From Hygrocybe punicea (lineage: Eukaryota; Basidiomycota; Agaricomycetes; Agaricales; Hygrophoraceae): a stretch of 64,000 nucleotides of DNA. Under the pieces are notes generated by a model that was not told the DNA's origin, searched no databases, and saw only the letters and a list, made by a program, of their open reading frames with translations. The translations under genes and the position numbers were made by a program. The stretch covers positions 4,498,767 through 4,562,766 of the forward strand of contig OY744469.1 in assembly GCA_963556145.1 (NCBI GenBank), read 5' to 3'. Shown here piece after piece: positions 12,016 to 22,878 of this stretch (its first letter is position 1; every line of letters begins with the position of its first letter).

Positions 12016-14885
12016 AAATCCAGCTTTCCGGTGTCGGACCGCTCTCGTCGGTTCTTTTGGTTGTGCTCGATGGTGGGCAAGGTGACGACGGCGCCGGTGT
12101 TTGGATCCGTGATCGTGACTTGTTGCTCTCCGTTTTTATAATCCTTCGTAAGGGCCTCGGAAAGCGTGAAGAACGGGCGGCCGATGAGGATTTCGTAGGG
12201 GGCGTCATCGACGACTTGGACTTGTAGGAATAGATCGACGTCGCCAAAAGTGAATTTTAGGTTGGCGATCCGGCCGAGGGTGTCGTTGTCACTTTTATTT
12301 GCCGACTGCATCCGCATCTTCATGTTTTGGAGGCCGTAACCGAGTTTCTCCCAAATATCGTGCCGCATGCCGATGATCATGGAACTGTTGTCGAGGACGC
12401 ACTCGAATATGAACTTGCCGTTGATGAGCAGGTAGACCACACGAAGAGGGACTGAGTCCCGGCTGACGATGAGCAGGACGTTTTCCCAACAATGTTGGCA
12501 GGCGCTGGAGTGGTACTGAGGTACCACTCCGGGGGCTCACGCAGGACTCGAGGGAAAGGTCGACTGGATAGGAAGGATGGACTGACTACTACATCTGGAA
12601 GGCTACTAACTAGGTCAAACCGTGGGAACCTGATCACGTGACTGACCAGGCACAACTACTACAGCGCGGGTAGGGATTTTGGGTGTGTGAACATGGAAGA
12701 CCTCGACGTTGTTACTCTCGGCGGTGACCTTTTTCGAAGTAGTGAGGTCCTTCATGTGACGGCGGGCGTCGGACGACATGGCTAAAAGTTCTCGTTGCAA
12801 AATGCAGACTTGAGAATCAAGCGCGCGGTCGATGACGGATTTGGTGATACCGGGATCTTCGATGGGGGCCTGGTAGCGGTATTGGGGGTGCGATGCGGGA
12901 AGGTTCTGGGGAGTGCGCGGTACAAGAGTGGTCGGCTCGGTCGGCCGCGTGTTCGAAGGGGGGACTATGGTGATCGGGTGCTCGTTGATAGGTCTGGCCG
13001 TTTTCTCGGCGGGTTTCGCGGCGGGGACGGACGTGGAAGTGGCGGGCGGATTGGGAAACGTTTCTTTAGACTTGCCTTTCGCCTTTGATGGGATCTCTAC
13101 ACCGTCGAATCTAACCCGTTTGCGAAGCCGCTGCACTTCGGCTTCCAGAACCTTAATTTGTTCGTTGTTGTTGTCGATGTCGGACGTCGTGGACTGAAAG
13201 ATGTCGGCGTACTCGGTGGTGACCTCTGGTTCATAGGTGGGTACTTCGACGGCGGAGACAAAGTTAGCTTTGACATGAGGCGGTGGGTCACGTTGGAACG
13301 GTTCTGTGGGGTTGCGGGCAGGGGGAGCGCGGTTGCCGGGGTTCTGTGCGTGCCACGCGTCGAAGCGATCCTTCATATTTTTGCCGACGATAGCCTTTGG
13401 AAGATACATTCCGTTAGGCAATACGATGCGGCCGTGCTCGTTCTTGCGGCATATCCCGTCTCGAGTGTACTGCTCGCAAATAGGACAATCGCATATACGA
13501 TGGAACGGGTCGTCGCAAAAGAGGCAGTTGAAATTGGTGAAACCCTGTCCCGCGGTGGTCGGCTCAGCCCTATTTGCACACGGCTTTGGGGGGTTGTTAT
13601 GTTCAGTGAGGGCTTGCGTGAGGACGGCGAGTTGTTGCGAAACGAGACGAAATAGGTCGGATACGTTAGGTTCGACCGGTTCCGCTTTAGGAATGACCGG
13701 GTCATAGCGAGTGGGTGGCGGGTAGCAGGTGGCGGGTTCTATTGGAGTCGAGTACCGGATGGCGGCAGGCGACGTTGACGATAGACGAGAGACGGTGGAC
13801 GGTTCGGCCGCGGTTCCGGCCAGCAGGAAGTGGGCGCAATTGTGGAAGTCCTGGAAGTCGTAAGGGTCGCTATGGAAATGGTTTGGTTTTTGGTACTGCA
13901 GACAGGTTTTGATGTCCTTTTTAAGCTCAAGATGGAAGCCGTTCTTGTACGCGATGTTGCGTTCTCGAGGAGAGATTCGACCCTTGTCTAAGAGGAATCC
14001 TGAGATCCGAATGAACTTGCGGTAATATTCGCCAAGTTCGGCACGGGTACGGATACCATAAGCGGTTTGGGTGTGCGTAAGATGGTCGAGATCCGCCATA
14101 GTGTACCGGTGATCGTCTTCTGTGCCCGGGTATAGCACGAGTACGCTCCTTTTGAACGTGGTATAATTGATGCCGGTCGCGCTAGGTAAACTCGCCCAAA
14201 GCTCGTAGTCGCTAAGCGACGCGTAGCGCAGACTATGCTTAATGTGTCCTGCGTCGTCGAGAGCGGCATCGGCAGCAAGTATCTCGACTTCTTCGAAGAA
14301 GCGGTTTAAATTGAGCGGGTTCCCGTCGAAGGTCGGGGCTGTGGAGTGACTGTGAGCGGGCATCTGTCGAGGAGTAACATGGGGAACGGTAGCAGTCGAG
14401 GATCCGGCGGTCGAAGTCATTGTGGGTGGAAGGTGCTGAGATGTCGATGAAGCGGTTCTTGGGTGTACAATGAGCGGGTCAGGTAACGTGGACGATGACG
14501 GTGTGGACAAAGACGAAGATGGGGACGAAGACGATGACGGAGTTTTCGATGTCGAGAGCGAAGACGTGGACGGGGGTTCTAACGAGGTCGAAGTCGGGGA
14601 TGTAGGCGATGCGGGTGTTGAACTGAGATCGGATGAGTCGGGTGTTATGGTAATTATCAGTATATCGACCGATTTGAGACTGTTGGATGAAAGATATAGG
14701 GGGGTGTTTGACCCTGAGATGAGCGGAAGATTGTTATGTCGAGCAAGGTGGTCGGGTACTAGCTGGAAGAAGTCGTCGTCGATTGTCAGGTCGAAGGCGG
14801 CTAAAGAGAGTTCTTGTTGAAGAGTTCTTCGAGGAAGATCTCGAAGATGACGGTCAGAGGGAGGGATACGGGAAGAGGAAGCTAT
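12012..14885 (-). pseudogene. gag-protease of E1, interrupted by a 158-bp insertion
   Basis: The coding frame runs from a conserved ATA (14885-14883) with no ATG until the MTSTAGSS region, then through QMPARGHSTAPTFDGN (capsid start), the zinc knuckle C-x2-C-x4-H-x4-C near 13500, and a protease with LDNSSM in place of LDNGSM. At 12506-12663 a short mobile element with a GCGC duplication is inserted between the codons for EIPTRA and CQHC, cutting the protease off gag. LDNSS means the Gly after the catalytic Asp is also changed. The product is non-functional as a Gag-protease. Confidence 0.85.
12506..12663. mobile_element. 158-bp TG...CA element, candidate TRIM solo LTR or MITE
   Basis: It is absent from the same place in E2 and flanked by GCGC (12502-12505 and 12664-12667). 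The ends are TGGAGTGG and CTACTACA, imperfectly inverted. Related copies are at 38567-38722 (opposite orientation) and 34752-34878. All share an internal CACGTGA near one end. It has no coding capacity. TG/CA ends with a 4-bp duplication match what the resident gypsy integrases leave, so a solo LTR of a very small LTR element is one reading and a MITE the other. Confidence 0.75.
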
Positions 14886-14901
14886 GGTGGTGCTAGACTA
14901 T

Positions 14902-14919
14902 TCCTCGCGGTGGGCTCCA
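14902..14919 (-). other. Primer binding site of E1
   Basis: In element sense TGGAGCCCACCGCGAGGA begins two bases after the 5' LTR. The implied tRNA end is TCCTCGCGGTGGGCTCCA, with T at the discriminator position and acceptor strand GCCCACC. T73 is a hallmark of tRNA-Cys, but the tRNA was not verified. Confidence 0.75.
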
Positions 14920-14921
14920 GA

Positions 14922-15706
14922 TGTAAAGGCGAGGTCAGGGTGGCTGCGGAATAGTAGTCCTAAGCCTGTGGGGGTCAGCGTAGAAGTGACTAGGAATAGT
15001 CTAACAAGCTTCAGTAAGATGATAGGATATAAATGGTAAGAAGCCGCTGAGTAAACTACTGAAATCTATCGAGACCGGTCGAAGCCGACGATGTCAGGTA
15101 CGGCGGGTCGGGTGTCGGGTGACGAGGGACATAGAGATAAAGGCGGTAGAACGACGGGGAGAGTGTTGAGGAATCCAACAAGTAATGTGTGCGATGGATT
15201 TTACTGAGAGACTAATTCTCGGAGAGAGGAAATGGGGGAACTGGTTTCTTATTTTAAGACGGGGCTTGGGCACTGTTTTTATACTACAAATTTCTGTACC
15301 TAGATTCGGACGAGAGTCCTCGGCCGATGAGAGGAAACAAAGGAGAATAAAAATGGGGAAGTAGGAAGAGCATTGCGAGGCGACGATGACAGGGAAAATG
15401 GGTGGAAGATATAAAAACCATAAAAGATGCAATATACTTTACTATATCCCCATAAGGGAGATGCTAGGCGTGAATAAGGCAAGTCCGATGTCGGGATCCC
15501 AGTCCGATGAGATCTATCTTTGATATTTGAAGTTCCGTGAGTTTAGGAGATAGACCGACCAGGTACGTGAGCGGCCATGCTAGTCGGTATGCATCGGGTT
15601 GCATCGGGTTGCATCGGGTTCGAGCGTAGATTGCTAGAGACGTTGGGTTCGAGCGGATTCGCTAGATATCGATGTTACGGCCTCAGAGGGTCGAGGACCC
15701 TCTACA
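14922..15706 (-). repeat. 5' LTR of E1
   Basis: This 785-bp copy differs from the 3' LTR by point changes and small indels. Its plus-strand right end CTCTACA abuts the CCAT target duplication. Confidence 0.9.
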
Positions 15707-18361
15707 CCATCGTCTTCAAGATCTTCCTCGAAGCACCCTTCAACAAGAACTTTCTCTAGCCACCTTTGACCTGACAATCGACGACGACTTCATCCAACTA
15801 GTACCTGATCACCTTGCTTAACACAATAATCTTCCGCTTGTCTCAGGGTCAAATACACCCTTATACCTCTCATCTGACAGTCTCGAATTGGTCGATATAC
15901 CGATTATTACGATAACACCCAACTCATCCGATCTTAGTTCCGCACCCACATCGCCTATGTCCCCAACCTTGACTTCATTAGAGCCTCCATCCATGTCTTC
16001 GCTCTCAACATCAAAAACTCTGTCTTCGTCCTCATCTTCACCTTCATCTTTGCCCACACCATCATCGTCCACATTACCCGACTCACCCATCGTACACCCG
16101 ACAACTGCTCCGTCAACATCTCAGCTCGTTCCTATTCCCACAATGACTTCAACTGCTCTTCATGCTACCACTCCCCATGTCACCCCACAACAAATGCCCG
16201 CTCGTGGTCATTCCACGGCCCCGACCTTCGACAGGAACCCACTCAACCTAAACCACTTCTTTGAAGAAGTAGAGCTACTTGCTGCCAATGCCAGCCTCGA
16301 CGACACAGGCTGCATTAAGCATAGCCTGCACTATGCATCCCTTAGCGACTATGAGCTTTGGGCAAGTCTGCCTAGTGCGACCGGCACCAATTACGCGACT
16401 TTCAAAAGGAGCGTACTCGTACTATACCCAGGCATGGAAGATGATCATCAGTACACGATGGCGGATTTCAAACATCTGTTCCATACCCAAACCAGTTACG
16501 GCATCCATACTCGCGCCGAACTTGGCAAATATTACTGTGAGTTCATCTGGATTTCAGGATTCCTCTTAGACAAGGGTCGAATCTCTCCCTGGGAACGTAA
16601 CATCACTTATGAGAATGGCTTCCATGCTGAGCTCAAGAAAGATATAAAGACCTGTCTTCAGTACCAGAAGCTGAACCACTTCCATAGTGACCCCTACGAC
16701 TTCCAGGACTTCCATAACTGCGCCCACTTCCTGTTGGCCAGAACCGCAGCCAAACCGTCTACTGTCTCTTGTCTTTTGTCAACGTCGCCTGCCACCATTA
16801 GATATTCGACTCCCATAGAACCTGCTACCTGCTACCTGCCACCTGCTTGCTATGACCTGGTTGTTCCTAAAGTGGAACCCATCGAACCCAATGTGTCTGA
16901 CCTCTTTCATCTAGTTTCACAGCAACTCACTGTACTCACACAAGCTCTCACCAAATGTAACAACCCTCCAAAGCCTTGTGCAAATAGGGCCAAGCCGACC
17001 ACCTTGGGACAAGGGTTCACCAACTTTAATTGCCTCTTTTGCGATGACCTGTTCCATTGTATACGTGATTGTCCAATTTGTGAGCAGTACACTTGGGATG
17101 GAATATGCCACAAGAATGAGCATGGCTGCATCGTGTTGCCCAACAGAATGTATCTTCCAAAGGCTATTGTCGGCAAAAGCATGAAGAATCGCTTCGATGT
17201 GTGGCACGCACAGAATCCTGGCAACTGCACTCTCCCTGCCCATAACCCTACAGAACCTTTCCAATGCAACCCCCCACCTCACGTCAAAACCAACTTTGTC
17301 TCTGCCATTGAAGTACCAACCTATGAGCCTGAAGTCACTACCAAGTATGCTGACATCTTTCAGTCCACAACATCTGACATCGACAACGACAAGGAGCAGA
17401 TCAAGGTCTTGGAAGCCGAAGTGCAGTGGCTTCATAAACGGTTTAGATTCGACGGCATAGAAATCCTTTCAAAAGTGAAAGGCAAGTCTAGAGAAACGTA
17501 TCCCAATCCACCCACTGCATCCATGTCCATTCCTGCCACGAAACCTGCCGAGAAAACAACAGCCAGACCTATCAACAAGCAGCTGATCACTATAGTCCCC
17601 CCTTCGAATATGCGGCCAACCGAGCTGACCACCTTCATGCCTTGCACCCTCAATACCACTACCAGGCCCCTATTGAAGATCCCAGTATCGCTAAATCCAT
17701 CATTGACCATGCACTCGATTCTCAAGTTTGCATTTCACAACGAGAAATCTTACCCATGTTGTCCAACGCTCGCCGTCACATGAAGGATCTCACCACTTTG
17801 AGAAAGGTCACCACCGAGACCAACAAGGTAGAGGTCTTCCATTTCCATGCACCTGAAATCCCCACCTGCGCCTGCCAACATTGTCAGGAAAACATCCCAC
17901 TTGTCATCGGCCAGGACTCAGTCCCTCTCCATGCTGTCTACCTGCTCATCAACAGTAAATTTGTATTCGAGTGCATCCTTGACAATGGCTCCATGATCAT
18001 CGGCATATGATGCGATATTTGGGAAAAACTTGGTTATGGCCTCCAAAACATGAAGATGCAGATGCAATCGGCAAACAAAAGTGACAATGACATCCTTGGC
18101 TGGATTGCTAACCTTAAATTCACCTTTGGCGACATCAATCTATTCCTCCAAGTCCAAGTTGTCGACGACGCCCCCTACGAGATTCTCATCAGCCACCCCT
18201 TTTTCACCCTTTCCGAGGCACTCATGAAGGATTACAAAAATGGAGAACAACAGGTCACAATCACGGATCCAAACACCAGCGCCGTCGTCACTTTGCCCAC
18301 CATCAAGCACAACCAGAAGAACCGACGAGAGCAGTCCGACACCGGAAAGCCAGATTTTTAG
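15707..18361 (+). pseudogene. gag-protease of E0, heavily decayed
   Basis: It continues the short gag start at 5779-5814 after the E1 insertion, in the same frame. It contains the capsid start QMPARGHSTAPTF, the zinc knuckle (C-x2-C-x4-H-x4-C, residues mostly kept) and the protease LDNGSM. A frameshift near 17640 and a TGA at 18008-18010 (CGA in E2) disrupt it. Many Arg codons have become Cys, His or Trp, for example the knuckle region PFHRIRDC has become LFHCIRDC. The stop codon in the conserved TTTTTAG (18355-18361) is still present. Confidence 0.88.
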
Positions 18362-20320
18362 AAGTCAAGGACCCAGAGATACCTCTTGGGAAGGATGCAC
18401 CAGGAGATGAGAAGCCGCCACTCGAAAGTGACCATACATATACCACGAACTATTCTTCTCTTTTGCTGTTTCCCTTAGAAGAGGACTTATGTTTTTCTAT
18501 TGATTTAGATTTCTCCTCATCTCAGCCTCAGACTGCCGCGCAGTATATTTCATTGTTGACCAATGTCCAAAATCAGATACGTACTACCGATACCCTTCCT
18601 CCCTCCTGTTCTGTCTCTACTCCCGTGTCATCTGTTTCCCCCTTCGAATGTTTGTAACAGCACCCCTACTGAACATGCTGTTTATATCTCGTATACCACC
18701 CCCTCTACCAGGGACCTAAAAGATGTCGTCACCAAGAAAAAGTATAAAAAGGTAGCCGATCGAATCCACCCAATCTCTACCACTCTTCCTGATGAATACC
18801 GGATCATATGTGAGATCACCGGCAACCTGCTAGCCAATTTACCCATGCTCCTGACACATCCGCCTGACTTTACACCTGGCACCCGCTACACCCAGGAACA
18901 ACACAATGTGATGCCAATGAACCTGAATGGACTCCTTTGGCCTGAGGAAGAGAAACTCGGCCATCATATCATTAAAACTCAAGAAGCTGCTTTCGCTTGG
19001 AATGAATCCAAAAAAGGGCAATTCAACACAGACTACTTCCCACTGATCCACATTCCCACCATACCACATGACCCGTGGGTCCATAGAAATATCCTGATCC
19101 CACCCGGCATCCTTAATGAAGTCATCGGCATCATCAAAGACAAGATTAATGCCAGTACCTACAAACCCTCAAACTCGTCATACCGCTCCCGCTGGTTTTG
19201 CGTCTTGAAAAAGGATGGGAAGTCCCTTCATATTGTTCATGATCTACAGCCCCTTAACACCGTCACAATCCATGATCCCACTGTACTGCCTATGACCGAG
19301 CACTTGGCTGAGGCCATCGGGGGCCACTCTTGCTATGCCTCTTTCGACCTCTTCGTCTCTTTCGACCAACACCTTGTCCACCCCTCCTCTTGAGACTATA
19401 TGATGTTTCAATCCCCACTTGGAATGCTTTGACTTACATGGATCACTATGGGGTACACTAATTCCCCTCAGATCTTACATTGTGACTCCACATACGTCCT
19501 CCGTGATGAGATCCCACACCTTGCCATTCCATACATGGACAATATTCCCATCAAAGGGTGTCCAACCTGCTACGAACAACCCGACAGTACCTACAAGACC
19601 ATACCTGAGAACCTGGCAATCCGATGTTTCATCTGGGAACACTTCCAAGGTGTCAACCACATCATCCAGTGTTTCCACTATGTTGGTGGTACCTTCAATG
19701 GCAAGAAACTTGAACTCTGTTGACCCTCAGTCATCGTTGTTGGCCACCGATGCACATATGAAGGACAAGTAGCTGACGAGTCCAAAGTGCAGAAGATTTG
19801 CAATTGGCGGATGCCGACCAACCTCACCAAAGTCTGTGCCTTCCTCGGTATCTGCAGCATCTTGCACATCTTTATCAAAGACTTCTCACTCCACTCCCAG
19901 CCCCTCGTCCATCTTACCTGCAAAGGGATACCCTTCAAATTTGGTGAAGAAGAAGAGACCACCATAGACTACCTCAAGGATGCCATCATTACATCACCAG
20001 TGCTGCGTGCTATTGACTACACATGTGAATGGGAGGTCATACTCGCCATTGATTCCTCCGTCCTTGGAGTTGGTTTCATTCTCATGCAAATCCAAGCCGA
20101 TGGAAAACATTACCCGAATTGCTTTGGTTCAATATCATGGAATTAACGTGAAGCCTGATACTCCCAGTCTAAGCTCGAGCTCTATGGCCTCTTCAGGACC
20201 CTCCACACCTACCAGATCTTTATTATTGGTGTCCGCAACCTCACTGTTGAAGTCGATGCAAAATATATAAAAGGGATGCTCAACAATCCTGACATCCAAC
20301 CCAATGCGACAGTCAACCGA
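18356..20320 (+). pseudogene. pol of E0, part 1 (reverse transcriptase to RNase H)
   Basis: It begins in the -1 frame after gag and has several stops and shifts (near 18660, 19393, 19722 and 20146). The RT active site reads YMDN instead of YMDD, so a catalytic Asp is lost. The frame ends inside RNase H at the codons for NRW, where E2 is inserted with a CCGA duplication. Confidence 0.88.
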
Positions 20321-21115
20321 TGTAAAGGCGAGGTCGGGGTGGCTGCGGAATAATGATCCTAAGCCTGAGGGGTCAGCGTAGAAGTGACTAGGAATAGTCT
20401 AACAAGCTTCAGTAAGATAATAGGATATAAAAAGTAAGAAGCCGCCGAGTAAACTACTGAGATCTATGGAGACCGATCGAAGCCGACGAGGCCGACGATG
20501 TCGGGTACGGCGGGTCGGGTGTCGGGTGACGAGTAACGTAGAGATAAAGGCGGTAGAACGACGGGGAGGGCGTCGAGGAATCCGACGAGCAATGTGTGCG
20601 ATGGAATTTACTGAGAGACTTAATTCTCAGAGAGAGGAAATGGGGGAACTGGTTTCTTATTCTGAGACGGCGCTTGGGCACCGTTTTTATACTACAAATT
20701 TGTGTACCTAGATTCGGACGAGAGTCCTCGGCCGATGAGAGGAGACAAAGGAGAATAAAAATGGGGAAGTAGGAAGAGCGTTGCGAGGCGACGATGACAG
20801 GGAAAATGGGTGGAAGATATGAAAAACCGTAAAAGATGCAATATACTTTACTATATCCCCATAAGGGAGACGCTAGGCGTGAATAAGGCAAGTCCGATGT
20901 CGGGATCCCAGTCCGATGAGATCTATCTTCGATATTTGAAGTTCCGTGAGTTTAGGAGATAGACCGTCCAGGTACGTGAGCGGCCGTGCTAGTCGGTATG
21001 CATCGGGTTGCGTCGGGTTGCGTCGGGTTCGAACGTAGATTGCTAGAGACGTCGGGTTCGAGCGGATTCGCTAGATATCGATGTTACGGCCTCAGAGGGT
21101 CGAGGACCCTCTACA
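20321..21115 (-). repeat. 3' LTR of E2
   Basis: 795 bp, identical to 29331-30125 at a constant offset of 9010 with no indels. The internal sequence next to it reads, in element sense, AAGACCCAAGGAGA just before TGTAGAGG, a modest purine-rich tract that may prime plus-strand synthesis. Confidence 0.95.
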
Positions 21116-21189
21116 TCTCCTTGGGTCTTCTAATAGAGACCATCCGTGGTCGAGAATATGGGGTCTCCGAATGCGGGTCGCGAATGTGG

Positions 21190-21200
21190 CCAATCACGTG
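21190..21200 (+). promoter_or_regulatory. CCAAT/CACGTG promoter motif of the E2 antisense gene
   Basis: CCAATCACGTG is centred 90 bp before the antisense ATG, in the 169-bp gap between the 3' LTR and the gene. E1 retains it. A following A-rich stretch and the pyrimidine-rich leader CCTTTCCTCTACACC resemble fungal transcription start regions. No clear TATA box is seen. Confidence 0.5.
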
Positions 21201-21284
21201 AGCGGCCAAACAACGGCAAAGTAAAAAAAGAAAAATTTTCTCGTTGTTGATCCGACCTTTCCTCTACACCATCACACGTTCACA

Positions 21285-22672
21285 ATGTCCCAAGTCTACG
21301 ACAACTTCCTCGCTTTCGTCGAAAGCATCGAACCCGATGTCCGGGCGGACTACGAAGAGGCCGTCAACGCGGTCACCGTGTTTCATAGCGACGACCTCGT
21401 AACGATGGTGGACGGCAACGAGGGGATGGCCCAACAATGGTTAAGCGGCCGCAAGAAGGCGCTGGTGAGTTTCCTTATTGACTACACGTGTCCTAAGATA
21501 GCTCATGCCGTCCCGCCAGCGTGCTTACAATGGAATCGTCGCGGAACTCCGAGCTGGTGGTACGAGGCCAGTAACGCCACCGTTATGGGCCGACCGCCAA
21601 TCGTACGCCAACGATGTCGAAGAGTGGCTGAAAGAAGCGGCGGACCGGGAGAGGCAGGAACAGGAAGAAGCCAGACGGCGGGCGGATGAAGAAGCGGCTA
21701 CGCGGGAAGAGGAGGCCAAACGGATGGCAGAGGCAAGTGCACGAGCGGAGGCGGAGAAAAGGCGAAAGGCGGCAGAGGAAAGGCGAGAGCGGCTTAGAAT
21801 AGAACAACACGAGCAGCACTGGAATCAAGAAGCGGACCGGGTTGAAAGGGATGGAGCCGCGTATCGGCGGCGGCTCAGCGAAGAACGGCGAGCTGAAGCA
21901 AACGCGGGTGAACCAAGGACTGAGTCGATTCCGGAAGGGGAAGCCGCAGTTGAGCCAGAGGAAGGCCCCGTCGACCCGGCACCAGAGACACCGGCCGATG
22001 TAGACGACGTAGATACGCCGGGCGTAGAGACCGGAGACTTGGCTGGTACGACGGTGAGTTCTTGTGTCGGTTCATATGTTCTTTAGTTACTGATCCTGGT
22101 AACAGTTCACCGGGCCATTTCCCCTACAACCCTGCACCAACTGCGTCAAGGCGCAAGAGGCGTGTCGAGGCGTCACGGGCTACGTGTGCGAACGATGCCG
22201 GAGGCTGAAGAAGAGATGTACTAACGCTACACACCGGACGGGCGGGGGTCGGCGCAAGGTGGATACCGGAAAGGGCAAAGAGGTCGCGGCCGGTACGAGG
22301 AAGCCGTTGTCGTTCACGACAAAGCCCATCCGCAGTAGGCCTGCCCGGGCCTCAACGAGCAAACCGCGGGTCGAGGAGGTGGAGTCGGTCGAGGACGATG
22401 ACGAAGACGAGGAGGAGTCGGAGGAAGAGCGGCCGACGAAAAGGCTTAGGACGGCCTCGACAGCGAACCCGTTCGTTTTGACGATGGAGAATTACGAGCA
22501 AGTGTCGGCGCGGCTAGCGGTCCTTACGGAGGAGCTGGGAGCCCTGGGCACCAACGTCAACCGTCACCTCGTCCACTTCGGTCAAGAGTTCCAGCGGCTT
22601 CGCGTCGATCTCGAACGGTCGACCTCAAGGTTGGCGATGTTGAAGCGGGATTACGAGACCGGCCGCCTGTAA
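21285..22672 (+). CDS. Antisense retrotransposon gene: coiled-coil protein with Zn2Cys6-like cluster (426 aa)
   Basis: Function unknown. Three exons, 21285-21464, 21520-22053 and 22106-22672, are joined by 55-bp and 52-bp introns (GTGAGT donors, CAG acceptors), both in phase 0. The ATG lies in the context CACAATGTCC. Residues 1-60 form a helical N-terminal region (MSQVYDNFLAFVESIEP). About 80-165 is a Glu/Arg/Ala coiled coil, followed by a Pro/Glu/Asp-rich linker. Residues 248-276 carry C-x2-C-x6-C-x7-C-x2-C-x6-C with basic RRLKKR, the spacing of fungal zinc-cluster DNA-binding domains. Then come an acidic run (about 325-345), TKRLRT (possible nuclear signal) and a C-terminal coiled coil. The gene lies opposite to its host element between pol and the 3' LTR and converges on pol. 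A DNA-binding regulator of the element is the simplest guess, but RNA binding or a host-derived passenger is possible. The gene model is well supported and the role is not. Confidence 0.85.
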
Positions 22673-22878
22673 AATATATATATAAAAATAACGAGCCCGT
22701 TGTATATAAAAAAATATATCGTGTATATAAAAGACGTGTCAGCTTGTTCACCCAGCTAAGGAAAGCCGATCGGCTCCCGAAGACATAGGACTATTCGCAT
22801 CATTCGTCATATCGTTGGAAAACTAAGAGGAACTAAATAAAATGGGGGTATAACGTGGACAGAATATAAATGAAATGC

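Larger units (their letters stand above)
5815..15706 (-). mobile_element. E1: defective Ty3/gypsy element, family A
   Basis: The element runs on the minus strand and is flanked by CCAT duplications (5811-5814 and 15707-15710) in E0. Order in element sense: 5' LTR 14922-15706, primer site, gag-protease, pol, antisense gene, 3' LTR 5815-6608. The LTRs differ by scattered substitutions and by indels, including an extra 9-bp repeat unit, so it is older than E2. At least four lesions disable it: a 158-bp insertion in gag-protease, a 16-bp deletion at the start of pol, a stop in pol, and a stop in the zinc cluster of the antisense gene. Confidence 0.92.
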
